A stretch of DNA of 36,100 nucleotides from Pachysolen tannophilus NRRL Y-2460 (Eukaryota > Ascomycota > Pichiomycetes > Alaninales > Pachysolenaceae), in assembly GCA_001661245.1 (NCBI GenBank), contig KV454013.1:687662-723761 (forward strand). The letters run 5' to 3'. Made by a program: the position numbers and the translations under genes. Under the pieces are notes generated by a model. That model was not told where the DNA came from. It saw only the letters and a list, made by a program, of their open reading frames with translations, and did no database searches. Shown here one piece after another: positions 17,433 to 28,844 of the stretch (the first letter of the stretch is position 1; every line of letters starts with the position of its first letter).

Positions 17433-20400
17433 ATGAGTTACGAAACGTTGCTAATTCCCATGAACTCTTCTATAGACCAAGATAGAGTTTTTTTAGTTTA
17501 TTGGATATTGGCATTATGCAGTTCGATTACTATTATTTTTTATTTCAATCGATATGTTGGATTTATGATATCGTTCTTAATAAATAAGTTTTTGCAATTA
17601 TATCTTCGTTATGAGATTCGAATAAAGGTTCAGTCTTTCAAGATTTCATTTTTGGGAGGAAGGTTTTTTTTCAAAAATTTTTCTATAATAACAAAAGACT
17701 ATACTTTGTTAGTACTACAAGGTTCCTTAACTTGGAGGTATTGGTTAAGATTACCTAGAAAAACAAAATTGGAATTAGATGATGAAAATTTGAAAAATGA
17801 CAGTTTAGCTTCCAGATTCTTACTACAAATTGATGGATGTGAAATGTTTTTATATAACAGATCGGTTGCATACGACAACTTGATGGATTTCATCAAGAGA
17901 TCAGATGCTACCGCGAGTGAAGAGATAAATAACGCATTTGAAGAGCATGATTTTTTCAGTTCAGATACTAGTGATTCGAAAAATAAAGCACAGCAAAACA
18001 ATTCATTATCAGATAACGAAAAAGATGCTAACACTATAGTAAATGTTGATAATGAGATTGCTATTAAGAATAATAATAATAGATTTAAACTATTTTCCAG
18101 AATGGACTTATTTCCAATTTCATTGACCGTTAAAAAAGGTTCGCTAGTGATAGGAAATGAAACTACATCTTCTATACTAGTAATATCCTATCAGTCAATT
18201 GACAATGGGTTAATTGATTTGACAAAATGTGGGAATAAATTGGATTTACATGGTATAGAATACACTATGAACTTGAACAATTTGAAAGTTTCCTTAACAA
18301 AAAATTACAGTTATAAAAATACATCTGTTGACTACAAAACTAAAAAGAAACATAAGAATTTACAAAGATTTAAAAAAACTAAACTTTATAAAATTTTAGA
18401 AAAAATTTTATTTGGAAACCAAAAGAAGAAACCGGCTTTCGCTAAGGAGCAGGAGTGGGTAGGTTTACTGAGATATTTGGGGCAGGATCACTCATTTATA
18501 AATGTTAAACACCATGAAATAGAGCAAGAAGAATACGCAAGATATACAACCATATTAGATTCAAAGTTATGTAATTTTAATTACTACTATGACATTCCGG
18601 GTTTTGTGCCCAGGGTTCAGGAACCGCTTCTAGAGTCAACTGATATTGGTAACAGCGGTTCTCTGCCTAAAACAGGTATAACTTTTGAACTTTCTCATTC
18701 AACAGTGCATTACGGACCTTGGGCTCATAGAGAAAGAATAGATTTACATAAAATGATTTTTCCATCGGCATGCAGAGATGCAATTCCTTTTAGTTATTTG
18801 AAGCCAGGAAGTAGGAGAAGATATACCGAATTCAACATCAAAGTTGATATAAAAGATGATTTAGTAATGCGGGTTCCATTTAGAGAGTTGACAAAGCGTA
18901 CTGAGGATCATGAAAAAGATTTATCAAAGAATAATGAAACTCTTATAGAAGAAGAAGAAAAAGATGTTGAGGAAGGTAAAACTAAAAATTCGAAAAGAGT
19001 TATACCATTTTCATGGATTGATATCAAAGTTTCTGGTGGAACATACTCATCTATTTCAACGTCCTATATTCCAACGCTGGAAAATGGATTTCAAAATAAT
19101 CTTAATCTGGTATTAATTAAACCAGAAATACGAACATCAATTAACCATGATATTTTTTTCCAAAGTTCAAGACATGAAATAGACTGTAACTTGAATTTCC
19201 CTTTGGAATGGAATGGTTTGACTAAATGGTATTTTAACAACTCATCTACAAATTCAGAAATTTTTTTACTTCGCGATCATATTTACTTACTAAGTTATCT
19301 AGTAGGTGATTTTTCTCTGGGTGCTCCACCACAATATGAATTATTTAAGCCTTTTAAATATTTCATTAATTGGAAATTTAACTCGGGTTACAAAATATTT
19401 CTAAATATCAACGATAGTAACATTATTAATAATCCTTTGGATTTCAATGATAATGTGTTTTTGTCTATCCAGGGTGATAGTTTAGATTTCGGTTTGGAAA
19501 TTCCCTTAGATAACATTTTAAGAAAATCAACACTGCTTCCTTATAGTATCAGGACCCTGGCTTTCAAGTTAATATTGGATACACCACCTTGGCATACTTT
19601 GAACAATTTTTTGAAAGACAATGTAGTGGGTCATAGTGAAAATTTTGTCATTACTGGTTCTTACATATCGAACTCTAAAGTCGATATCAATGCAATTGAT
19701 AGCATTTCTATTGATTGTAACTGTGAAAATACCGTTCTACAGACGTATGGGTTTATTATCAAATACCTGATGAAAATTAGAGAAAATTATTTTGGTGACC
19801 ATAAACATTTCAAAACTTTAGATGAATATATTACTGGATTGAACAAAATACCATCTGGGGTTAAGGAAGCGTTTCATGATAGTTATGCAGAAGCAAATGC
19901 CTCAGAGGTAAAATCTGATAATTTGAATAGTGCTGAAACTAATGCTGATGCAGGATCGAATCTTCGAAATCATCATTTTCTTAGAATTGAAAATGAACTA
20001 GATGTATTATTCTCGTTTTTTGTGAAAAAGGCTGCTATTATATTGCCCTCTCATCTCTATAACTGTGATTCTTTCATTAGCTTATTTTTTGATACATTAG
20101 ATGTTGATCTTAGATATACCAACTACTACATGGACTTTCAGGCAAATACATCTGAAGTCAGATCTAAAGTAGCTGAAGTCACAAAAAGTGATACCAATTT
20201 TTATGATTATGTTTTCGAAATTGATATGTCAGAACCGGATTTACTAATCAATGAAGGCGTCTCCATTCATGGTCATAGAATGTTTGGGTTGCCACCAGTT
20301 GAACCTACGTATTTTTGTAAATGGGATTTCACCACTGGTGTTGTCATATTAAATGACACTAGAACTAATAAATTTCTAAGCTGTATGGAAACTTGCATGA

Positions 20401-23400
20401 ATAATTTACATCTTTCAAGAAAGGATATCGAGAATGCGCTTCTTGTCGACGTACCCATTATTTATGATATCACTGTCATTACTTTTAGCTGTCCTAGCAT
20501 TTTACTTATTTTAGACCCCAGCAGCGAAAAACATAGCAAAAATCCAAGATTAGAGATAACATTGTCCGATATATCCTTCGATTTTAATGATTTTGCAAAT
20601 GATAGATATTCCAAAAGAATTAATTTTAAAGCTCCTGATATTTCTTTGAAGTTGGTAGATAAGGAGACAGGTTGTTTGAAAGGCTGCTTAGAGACCACTC
20701 TCATAGTTACAAATTTTATACAGTCGCAAGATTTTGAAAACAAAAGAAATTTGCAGCAAACTCATATTAGGATAAACGATGCTCCGTTTCACAGACTTCC
20801 TTATTTTGTGGAGCTGGAGAACAGAAATAAAAACTACAACAAACTTTATAAAATAATTAAACCATCCATAATATTACCCGATTTACCACCACCTTTGAAT
20901 AGTCAATCAGTTGACTTTGTATTTGAGGAGTTGCCATTTTTCGATGATAACTACTGGGATGAAAATTCGTCGGAGGAAAATCCTTCCACTTCTGAAAGTT
21001 TTAAGTCAATCAGATTGAAAAATATTTCTTCAAATTTAGGAAACGCAAACACTCCCGACTTGAAAAATAAACCATCTTTATTGGGAGAGAATTTTCCGAA
21101 TTTTTGCTTTTACTCAACTTCAGAATTTACGCCTCTGTATGCGCCAGATCCAAACTATGAATATGATAATTTTATTATTAATTTGGGATCAGTGAAAGCT
21201 TTTCTAGCTCCTTCCTCACTTTCAGTATTTCCGGATTTGATAGATAATTTAGACAGTTTTACAGTGGAAAATGTTATGGACTCATTGCAAAGTACTATTA
21301 TAACGCACTTGCAAAATCACCTGAAACTACCATCATCTGTTATTAATATCAGATTTGTTTCTCCCACTGTTGATTTCAAGCTAGGTGAATTTGAAAATAT
21401 TCAAACAATGGATGAGGTGTTCGATTACAATGTCGAAAATTTGAAAGGATATGCAAGCCATATTGATGTAAAAATTGTTAATCCTTCTCTAGTGGCATCG
21501 GTAAAAAAAACGAAAGGTTCCAATGGACTTTTAGGTGCTATGCATAAAGATCTGATAGAGGTGGAAAAACATCTGGCTCTTCACATTAGAGAAGTTAAGA
21601 TTGGCTTAGTTAAGTATGAACGCGAAAGCGATATTTCTATTTTTGCTGGCGACAGTTATATGCTATCATTTTCACTAAATGATTTGGAATTTTGGGCTAC
21701 AAGTACTATTGGAATCACTCGTTCCTTCAATATTCGAACTTTAGACGTTTCTTTAGATTCAAATAATTTGATTTGGATAGGAAACTTTTTATCTAAGAAT
21801 ATTAATAATTTTTTGTTTGTTTTTAATGAACTTAAATCAAGTTCCTCAAATAAGAAAAAAAGTGAAGTTGAACTATTATATTCATTATCAGTTGCGAGCG
21901 CGAATTACGGCGTTGAACATGATCCAGCAGTTTTGACCAAACCCGCTTATATTACTAGGTCATCAACAAGTCATATAAGATCGAAGGATAGTTGGAAAGT
22001 TCTTACGAGGTTACGTCACGTTTTGCAAAATTTACCACCAGAGTGGCTTGAAAATACTAACAAGTCCTTTCAAACTCGTTCTTGGGAAGCTCCTGCAGAA
22101 TCATTAAATGCGGTCTTAGATGTTTTTAAAAGATGGAGAAGCTGGGAATTTTCCGATATAGAACATTGCTATGTTTTTAAGTACGTTTTTGATTTGCCTT
22201 TAGTAGCTGTTAATGAAAAGAAGACATACGAAAACAGTAATCTTCATTTTGGCATTGAGGGTCTAACGTTAAGACTTATTGCGCTAGATATTGAGGATGA
22301 TTATGTTTCTATTGACTATCTTGCACTATCAGTGTTTATAGAACGGGAAATTTTTCTACCGGAATTTCTGCTATTGAATATGGATGATGATACAGATCGT
22401 AAAGGGCTAAATATTAACGTTGTATTTAGCTTAGGTTCATTGAGAGATAAAATAAGTCCAGTTATTTTCAAACTAAAGGAATTATGGGAAAATATTGATA
22501 TCACAAGACACAAACCTAATTCTTCATCCAATGCCTCAATAAATCATGAAAATGAATCTTTTGAGGACCAATCACCAAAAAAACACGTTCCGATGTGTCT
22601 TAATGTTTCTTGTGTTATTGACAAAATTTTCCACAAATTGAAAGTGGATAAAACTGGATTATCTATCACCTATAATGATTTAGCCTTGACAACTTTGATT
22701 ATTACAACTTGTGACCTAAAAAATAATCTACCTTTTGATGTCGTTTTGGCCTGTGATTATATGGAGTCTGAAGTTTTTCTAAACGAAAGTGCTGTTTTGA
22801 GTCATGTCATCAAAGAGAGCAACATCATATTTTCTAGTGCTGGAACGCTTGATGAGGGGTTGAAAAGAATGGAAATATCTTCTAAGGAACTCGGATTCAA
22901 ATGTGATCAAGGAACAGATGAGTATATCTTGTTAGTTGATACTATACTTGACAACGAATTAAAATTTTTCGATCCTCTTAAGGAGATGAAAGCATCGTAT
23001 AATAAGCACAGGAAGCCATATCTTTTGCCAGAGATCAGCGATGATAGCTCTAATTCATTTGCTCCTAAGCTATTGTCAGACTTTATAAAGTTTTCGTTTT
23101 TAGTTTCGTTCAAAGTGGATCAAATAAATTGGGATATCGAGGTTCTTTCTCCTTTAAAATTCAATGGTATTATAGGAGGGGTTTCCTCGCAAATTCATAT
23201 CGTGAAAGATGTCCTTGTTTCGGATATCCAATTTGACTCAATGACAACTAATTTGATCTCATCTAAAAATGGAATTGAGACATTTCTATATCTGAAAACA
23301 GAATTATCTAACTTGAACCTTTTTGCGAAAGCTTTGTTATCTCAAGATTCAAGTTTATTTGAGGTATATATCAAATCCGATAGTTGTATTTTATCGATAC

Positions 23401-26400
23401 CTAAGATTATCGATACCTTGACTGTTGCGTTTAAAGATAAGGAGCGTGCTATAGATAACGTCAAAAAATTTGAAAACATTAGTGATAAAATTAAGAACCT
23501 TGTTAATACTACTAAAACGTATGTTGACGATAACAAGCTCGATGAAGGAAAATCAAAGCCAATTTTCACAAAATTTTCTAATGAAAATAAGTATTCTTGT
23601 CTTGTTACATCATTGGATAATTTCACTTATAGGTTGGATACGAGGGACAATAACTTACTTTTTTATAACTATTCAATGAGTCAAATGCTTCATCAAATTG
23701 ATAAAGTGAGTCCATTTGGCGAAATAAATTTACCTTCAACCAGATTTTCTGTCTCGAATTCACAGCATAATATCAAGGAATTAACCGTATTGGATATTAA
23801 TCTTGGGTTGAAAATCATTAATCCCGAGAAAATTGAACATGCTTTGCAAACTATGCAAATTGAAGTTAATTTTTGTAGATTATGCTTGAATCCTTTATTA
23901 TTAGTGGGTATTGTCAAACTTGTGAAAAACTTGACGATAACTGTCAAAAGTTATAGACAAAATGAACTAAAAGTAACAGATAACAAATCAAAAGCCGTTG
24001 AAAATTCCGTGGGCTCCATTTTAAGTTTCTTTTCAATTCATATATTGGCTTATAACATTTGTTTTGGTTGGATATTTTCAAGTACTCCAATGCATGATGA
24101 TGATTATCCTGGTGTAATTATTGGATGTGAAAGAATTTTCGTTGTTACAGAAAAAGATGTTGGTAAACTTACACTTATCGATGCTTACTTGTCGTTAGCT
24201 CATGGATCCAATTGCTCTAACTTTTACAGCAACAAAAGTGAATTCGATTCTGCGAATCGTGCTTTCTTACCGAATGTTCAACTGAGTTATGCTGTATTAG
24301 AGGTGGATAGCCTCAAAAATGTTTATTCATCTGTTACAGGAGAACAATTGGATATTAAGCTAGAGTCTGCTGCTCTTGTTTTTATTGAAAAAACTTTGAA
24401 ATCTATTGCGTTAGCGAAAGAAAATTTGGAATCTCTTCAAATATTCGACACAGAAGCAACTGACTTTTCGAAATCTAACTTTTCTTCTCAATCTGATGAT
24501 TCCAAGATTCATTCAATTGCTTGTATTATGAGCTTTGAAGGTGCAAAAATTTTGATTTATTCTGACGATTCAGGAAATATAGAAACCTCACCGTCTTTCT
24601 TTTTACACTCTCCAGCAGTTAGAACCGCTGTCGAATATATTCGGAAACCAAATTCAATAAAGAAGCATAATATCAAAACGGAGATCTTAGCTTCATCTTC
24701 TAAAAATACATTATATTCGACTTGTGTTCCCATTATAGTTGATATATTCCATTACGTAAAAAAAATGATTCCTTCTTCAGATGCTAAAGACGAACCTCAA
24801 AATGTGAAGACCCCTCAAACGACAGAGGATATTGATATTGGCTCATTGTTATCTGATTTCAACATAAATATAGGCGTCCGAATTGAACCGCAGAAGCTAA
24901 CTCTTAGTTGCGAGCCAACTGCTAAAGTTAAAGTTGTGGCTAGTTGTTCAGGTATTGACTTACATTTTGACACATGTGAAGATACTGGTGCAATTACCGG
25001 TGTCTTTGAAACAGAAGGTCTAAGGGCATCATTGCAGCATATTTATTCTCGAGAGATTAGTGGCTCTATTAATCTTGAAGAACTTTTAATTAGCGGTATT
25101 TATGATGCTGATAAGGAAAAGAAAATATTCACTGCTGGTAAAATCACCAATGTATTTTCTTATATCAATATTAAACAACTTCAAGATTTAGATCTTTTTA
25201 GAGATATTTGGGTGCCAGCAGCATTTTATGAAGAAGATGTTAAAACAGATGTGATTCAATCTCCAACAAAGCATAGCGGTAATCGGAATATAGCAGCGCG
25301 TGCTCGTGAAGTTTCGAAAACTGGTGCATTTCCATGGGTTATCACTTTTATGATTTTAAACTTCAATTCAAAAGTTGACTTGGGAAAATCTTTGGGTGTA
25401 GTAACTTTGCATATGGATAGGTTTAGTGCAATATCTAAGAAATCCATTTCTTGGGAGCAAAATATGAAATTAGCGTTCGACACTATAACTTTAGTTTCAG
25501 AGGGTAGACTTGGGGGTGAAGTAGTTGTGAAAAATTTTTGTGTGCATACTGCGATTAGTTGGAAATTGAATAATGGTGTGTTTGATATTCCCTTGGTTTT
25601 ACTTTCTGCTGGTTTAGATTCGCTTCAAGCAAAAGCGTCACTTGATTTTCACGCTTTTTTCATATTTAATGTTGAAAACTTAAACGGAAGTTTGTTCAAC
25701 CAACGAGACAAGACTAAATTTTTGCATGATGGTCTTTATGCTACGATTAATTTGGATTCAATTGAGATTTATTTTACAGCATTGACTGCCTCAAATTTCT
25801 GGGATATCTATAGCACTATTCTACGTATTCGTAAAGATAGTGAAATATCCTATAAGGAGGTTTTGCGTGATTCTGCTACAAAGAAATCTGAAGTTATGTT
25901 GAATAAAATTGATGATTCTTCGGATTCACTTTCTAAAGCTATCGAAGCTTTAAAGACAGAGTTGATTGTTAGAATTGGTCGGATTTTAGTCCAAGTTTAT
26001 CCAAGTTCGTTATTTGATTCTCAAGTTTTATTGTTCAAAATTGGCGAAACAAAAGTAATTTTTTTACAAGATACCACAGGTAAACTAGAAAGCAAGTTAG
26101 ATTTAAAATTACAAGATTGTCTGCTTTCATTATCAAATTTCAAAAAACCATTCATGGATGAAAATGATATAAAATCGGTATCTATCGACAATTTTGTTAG
26201 AAATTCTCGTGAAGCAAAAGGCGGTACAATATTTGTTTTCCCATCTGTTCTAGTAGATATGGATATTTGGAAATCCCTGGACTCTAACATAATTGAATAT
26301 ATTTATCATAGTTCCTTTGGTGGTAAAGTCGATATTCGTTGGAATTTAGGATCAGTAAATTTCATTCGTGAAATGTGGGCCACACATGCAAGAGCATTAT

Positions 26401-26735
26401 CTACTCGTCTTGAAACCTATAGAAGAAATAATACTTTTGAGAAAATTGAAGAAGAATCAAACTCTACCCACAGGAAAGGTAGCATTTTTGCTGCCGTTAA
26501 TATCGAAGATAAGTTGAAGGATGTCGAATTAGATTCAAAGTACGTTTATGTCCCTGTATCAACTCCGATTATTGAAGCTCCTCAATTAAAAGAATTAGGT
26601 GATGCGACACCTCCGTTAGAATGGTTTGGCTTGCATAGACAAAAATTCCCGGACATGACACACCAGTATATAATTATCAGTTTACAAAAAATGGTTAATG
26701 AAGTTGAAACACAATACGAAAGAGTTTTGACGTAA
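17433..26735 (+). CDS. CSF1: Giant bridge-like lipid transfer protein Csf1
   Basis: 3100 residues from ATG 17433 (S. cerevisiae Csf1 has 2958). Csf1 (KIAA1109/BLTP1 family, relative of Vps13 and Atg2) is anchored in the ER and forms a long hydrophobic groove that moves phospholipid; in yeast it supports lipid supply for GPI-anchor synthesis and homeoviscous adaptation. Seen: an N-terminal membrane anchor VFLVYWILALCSSITIIFYF (about 19-38), then KISFLGGRFFFKNFSI and GSLTWRYWLR, nearly identical in kind to yeast Csf1 (LLGGRIHFKNLSV, GSLTWKYW), and VAYDN near 150. The rest is a long beta-rich series, ending with the conserved PLEWFGLHRQKFPDMTHQ near the C-terminus. One uninterrupted frame of 9.3 kb, no introns. 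Followed in the same direction by GAA1 after 273 bases. Confidence 0.97.
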   Translation: MSYETLLIPMNSSIDQDRVFLVYWILALCSSITIIFYFNRYVGFMISFLINKFLQLYLRYEIRIKVQSFKISFLGGRFFFKNFSIITKDYTLLVLQGSLTWRYWLRLPRKTKLELDDENLKNDSLASRFLLQIDGCEMFLYNRSVAYDNLMDFIKRSDATASEEINNAFEEHDFFSSDTSDSKNKAQQNNSLSDNEKDANTIVNVDNEIAIKNNNNRFKLFSRMDLFPISLTVKKGSLVIGNETTSSILVISYQSIDNGLIDLTKCGNKLDLHGIEYTMNLNNLKVSLTKNYSYKNTSVDYKTKKKHKNLQRFKKTKLYKILEKILFGNQKKKPAFAKEQEWVGLLRYLGQDHSFINVKHHEIEQEEYARYTTILDSKLCNFNYYYDIPGFVPRVQEPLLESTDIGNSGSLPKTGITFELSHSTVHYGPWAHRERIDLHKMIFPSACRDAIPFSYLKPGSRRRYTEFNIKVDIKDDLVMRVPFRELTKRTEDHEKDLSKNNETLIEEEEKDVEEGKTKNSKRVIPFSWIDIKVSGGTYSSISTSYIPTLENGFQNNLNLVLIKPEIRTSINHDIFFQSSRHEIDCNLNFPLEWNGLTKWYFNNSSTNSEIFLLRDHIYLLSYLVGDFSLGAPPQYELFKPFKYFINWKFNSGYKIFLNINDSNIINNPLDFNDNVFLSIQGDSLDFGLEIPLDNILRKSTLLPYSIRTLAFKLILDTPPWHTLNNFLKDNVVGHSENFVITGSYISNSKVDINAIDSISIDCNCENTVLQTYGFIIKYLMKIRENYFGDHKHFKTLDEYITGLNKIPSGVKEAFHDSYAEANASEVKSDNLNSAETNADAGSNLRNHHFLRIENELDVLFSFFVKKAAIILPSHLYNCDSFISLFFDTLDVDLRYTNYYMDFQANTSEVRSKVAEVTKSDTNFYDYVFEIDMSEPDLLINEGVSIHGHRMFGLPPVEPTYFCKWDFTTGVVILNDTRTNKFLSCMETCMNNLHLSRKDIENALLVDVPIIYDITVITFSCPSILLILDPSSEKHSKNPRLEITLSDISFDFNDFANDRYSKRINFKAPDISLKLVDKETGCLKGCLETTLIVTNFIQSQDFENKRNLQQTHIRINDAPFHRLPYFVELENRNKNYNKLYKIIKPSIILPDLPPPLNSQSVDFVFEELPFFDDNYWDENSSEENPSTSESFKSIRLKNISSNLGNANTPDLKNKPSLLGENFPNFCFYSTSEFTPLYAPDPNYEYDNFIINLGSVKAFLAPSSLSVFPDLIDNLDSFTVENVMDSLQSTIITHLQNHLKLPSSVINIRFVSPTVDFKLGEFENIQTMDEVFDYNVENLKGYASHIDVKIVNPSLVASVKKTKGSNGLLGAMHKDLIEVEKHLALHIREVKIGLVKYERESDISIFAGDSYMLSFSLNDLEFWATSTIGITRSFNIRTLDVSLDSNNLIWIGNFLSKNINNFLFVFNELKSSSSNKKKSEVELLYSLSVASANYGVEHDPAVLTKPAYITRSSTSHIRSKDSWKVLTRLRHVLQNLPPEWLENTNKSFQTRSWEAPAESLNAVLDVFKRWRSWEFSDIEHCYVFKYVFDLPLVAVNEKKTYENSNLHFGIEGLTLRLIALDIEDDYVSIDYLALSVFIEREIFLPEFLLLNMDDDTDRKGLNINVVFSLGSLRDKISPVIFKLKELWENIDITRHKPNSSSNASINHENESFEDQSPKKHVPMCLNVSCVIDKIFHKLKVDKTGLSITYNDLALTTLIITTCDLKNNLPFDVVLACDYMESEVFLNESAVLSHVIKESNIIFSSAGTLDEGLKRMEISSKELGFKCDQGTDEYILLVDTILDNELKFFDPLKEMKASYNKHRKPYLLPEISDDSSNSFAPKLLSDFIKFSFLVSFKVDQINWDIEVLSPLKFNGIIGGVSSQIHIVKDVLVSDIQFDSMTTNLISSKNGIETFLYLKTELSNLNLFAKALLSQDSSLFEVYIKSDSCILSIPKIIDTLTVAFKDKERAIDNVKKFENISDKIKNLVNTTKTYVDDNKLDEGKSKPIFTKFSNENKYSCLVTSLDNFTYRLDTRDNNLLFYNYSMSQMLHQIDKVSPFGEINLPSTRFSVSNSQHNIKELTVLDINLGLKIINPEKIEHALQTMQIEVNFCRLCLNPLLLVGIVKLVKNLTITVKSYRQNELKVTDNKSKAVENSVGSILSFFSIHILAYNICFGWIFSSTPMHDDDYPGVIIGCERIFVVTEKDVGKLTLIDAYLSLAHGSNCSNFYSNKSEFDSANRAFLPNVQLSYAVLEVDSLKNVYSSVTGEQLDIKLESAALVFIEKTLKSIALAKENLESLQIFDTEATDFSKSNFSSQSDDSKIHSIACIMSFEGAKILIYSDDSGNIETSPSFFLHSPAVRTAVEYIRKPNSIKKHNIKTEILASSSKNTLYSTCVPIIVDIFHYVKKMIPSSDAKDEPQNVKTPQTTEDIDIGSLLSDFNINIGVRIEPQKLTLSCEPTAKVKVVASCSGIDLHFDTCEDTGAITGVFETEGLRASLQHIYSREISGSINLEELLISGIYDADKEKKIFTAGKITNVFSYINIKQLQDLDLFRDIWVPAAFYEEDVKTDVIQSPTKHSGNRNIAARAREVSKTGAFPWVITFMILNFNSKVDLGKSLGVVTLHMDRFSAISKKSISWEQNMKLAFDTITLVSEGRLGGEVVVKNFCVHTAISWKLNNGVFDIPLVLLSAGLDSLQAKASLDFHAFFIFNVENLNGSLFNQRDKTKFLHDGLYATINLDSIEIYFTALTASNFWDIYSTILRIRKDSEISYKEVLRDSATKKSEVMLNKIDDSSDSLSKAIEALKTELIVRIGRILVQVYPSSLFDSQVLLFKIGETKVIFLQDTTGKLESKLDLKLQDCLLSLSNFKKPFMDENDIKSVSIDNFVRNSREAKGGTIFVFPSVLVDMDIWKSLDSNIIEYIYHSSFGGKVDIRWNLGSVNFIREMWATHARALSTRLETYRRNNTFEKIEEESNSTHRKGSIFAAVNIEDKLKDVELDSKYVYVPVSTPIIEAPQLKELGDATPPLEWFGLHRQKFPDMTHQYIIISLQKMVNEVETQYERVLT

Positions 26736-27008
26736 TTTTACAAAAACATTTTTATAGAGCAATTATAATGATTTTAATGATTAGAAAATGCTGTAGATGA
26801 ACTAAAATAAAGTAAATTTATTTCTTTCCGATTTTTGCTATTTATCTTTTACTAATGATTATAGAGTTACATCGCGTATACGTTTCTGGAAGAAGAAAAA
26901 AATAAAAAAAAAAAAAAAAATAAAAATAAAAATTTAAACTCGTTGAGTCTTTGATGAAGATAACTTTAAAATACATTGAGATATCAACCAAGAGTAGCAT
27001 CTCATATC

Positions 27009-28844
27009 ATGGCATTAATTGAGAAGATAAGAAGGGCTTTTGAAAGATATGATTTGGTACCAAAGCTAAAGAAATCATTGTCTTCTATATCGATATTACT
27101 AACAATAGTAGGAATAGTGTGGATACTTGTACTTCCGATAAAGGGACAATTTAGAAATACTTATATCTCAGAAAATGCTTTGATGCCATCACAAGCCTAC
27201 AGTTTTTTTAGAGAAAGTGAATGGAATATATTGAGAGGTTACAGATCTGAAGTTGTCAAGCTTGAATCTTTACCAATAACAGCTCGAAATGATGTATTAG
27301 AGATTTGGTTAAAAAGCTTGGGTTATAAGACATCGAAACACCAATATCATGAATTACATAGCAACAAATCAAGTGGTGATACCGGTGAAAACTTTTACGC
27401 TATTATGCATGCTCCTAGAGGGGATGATACAGAGGCAATGGTATTAGCTGCTCCTTGGGTTACATCAGACGGTGAATTTAATACTGGAGGAATATCTTTA
27501 GCAGTATCTATGGCCAATTATTTTTCAAGATTATCTATATGGTCTAAAAATATAATCATTTTAATTCCTGAAGATAACAAGTATGCCTTGCGATCATGGG
27601 TTGAGGCCTATCATAACTCGTTGGATAAAACTGCTGGTTCTATTGAGTCTGCCATTGTCATGGAGTACCCTTCAGATGGTGATCATTTAGAATACATTGA
27701 GGTAGAATATGAAGGATTGAACGGTCAATTACCAAATTTAGATTTTGTGAATTGTGCCGTTTTCATTGGAGAACATGAGGGATTTAAGATTTCATTGCAA
27801 AATACTCCGGTTTCAAAACTAACGAGTAACACCTATTTTGATAGATTAGCAATATTGTTGAAAGGTATCAAAAATTTAGCTATCTCAGGTGTAAGGAAAT
27901 CAAATGGTTGTGAATCTTTCAGTGGTTGGAATATTCAATCGATAACTATAAGAGCAAAAGGAGTAAATGGTTCTCATGATATCACGAAATATGGTAGAGT
28001 TGTTGAAGCTTTATTCAGAAGTGTTAATAATCTATTGGAAAAATTTCACCAATCTTTTTTTTTCTATTTAATGTTACAGCCAAGAAATTTTGTTTCAATT
28101 GGTACTTATTTACCAAGTGTTGGTATAATAGCTGTTGGTTTTGCATTTATGTCGTTGAATAGTTTTTTCAATAATAGTTTCACCTATTCACAAATGATTG
28201 GTGGATTAGAGAAAATGTGCATTACTTTCTTAGTTGTAATTATAAGCAGCATAATTTTTGGAATATCGTTATTAGTTTCAACAAATCACATTAACTATAA
28301 CTTGTTGACACAATTTTTGATATCAAGTTGTGTCTTAATGTCATTAATGCCAATAATAAATTTACAAACAATCAAAATTACACTGAAACCAACATTTTTA
28401 TACCTTTTTCAAAGTGCTTCATATTTGTATATTACAATGTTACTGGCCTCGCTATCAGTCGTCCATTTTGCATTAGCGTTTAGCATTGCTGTCCTATGCT
28501 TGCCATTATTATTTGTCAAAGTTCAACAAACAACAATGATCAAATTACAACCTTTTATAAACTCTATAGCATTATTGTTATCGTGTCCATGGTTCAGTAT
28601 TGTCTTACTTTACTACTCCCTCAAAGATTTCGATAGCATGTCTTCTATAACACGAAACCTATTAACTTCGTGGTCAGAATTACAGTCCTGGACTTGGTTC
28701 GTCATTATATTCGGTTGGTTACCTGCATGGTTATGTTTTGTCATTACAGGTAGTATTCTTCCTTTGCCTCAAGTCGAACATCTGGAAAGAAAAAAACTCC
28801 CGGTTATCACCAGCAGCAGCAGTATTAAAAAAAAGGAGAAATGA
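27009..28844 (+). CDS. GAA1: GPI transamidase subunit Gaa1
   Basis: 611 residues from ATG 27009 (614 in S. cerevisiae); the frame opens earlier at a TTG. Gaa1 belongs to the ER GPI transamidase complex (Gpi8, Gaa1, Gpi16, Gpi17, Gab1) that joins GPI anchors to secretory proteins. Seen: MALIEKIRRAF start (yeast MALLEKLHRR), first membrane segment at about 24-45, then the family-defining YISENALMPSQAYSFFRESEWNILRGYRS, split as YISENALMPSQAY and FRESEWNILRGYRS (about 55-82), an M28-peptidase-like luminal domain (APWVTSDGEFNTGG near 150), and about six C-terminal membrane segments. The tail is basic (KKKEK), consistent with ER retention. Neighbour CSF1 acts in the same pathway. Confidence 0.97.
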   Translation: MALIEKIRRAFERYDLVPKLKKSLSSISILLTIVGIVWILVLPIKGQFRNTYISENALMPSQAYSFFRESEWNILRGYRSEVVKLESLPITARNDVLEIWLKSLGYKTSKHQYHELHSNKSSGDTGENFYAIMHAPRGDDTEAMVLAAPWVTSDGEFNTGGISLAVSMANYFSRLSIWSKNIIILIPEDNKYALRSWVEAYHNSLDKTAGSIESAIVMEYPSDGDHLEYIEVEYEGLNGQLPNLDFVNCAVFIGEHEGFKISLQNTPVSKLTSNTYFDRLAILLKGIKNLAISGVRKSNGCESFSGWNIQSITIRAKGVNGSHDITKYGRVVEALFRSVNNLLEKFHQSFFFYLMLQPRNFVSIGTYLPSVGIIAVGFAFMSLNSFFNNSFTYSQMIGGLEKMCITFLVVIISSIIFGISLLVSTNHINYNLLTQFLISSCVLMSLMPIINLQTIKITLKPTFLYLFQSASYLYITMLLASLSVVHFALAFSIAVLCLPLLFVKVQQTTMIKLQPFINSIALLLSCPWFSIVLLYYSLKDFDSMSSITRNLLTSWSELQSWTWFVIIFGWLPAWLCFVITGSILPLPQVEHLERKKLPVITSSSSIKKKEK

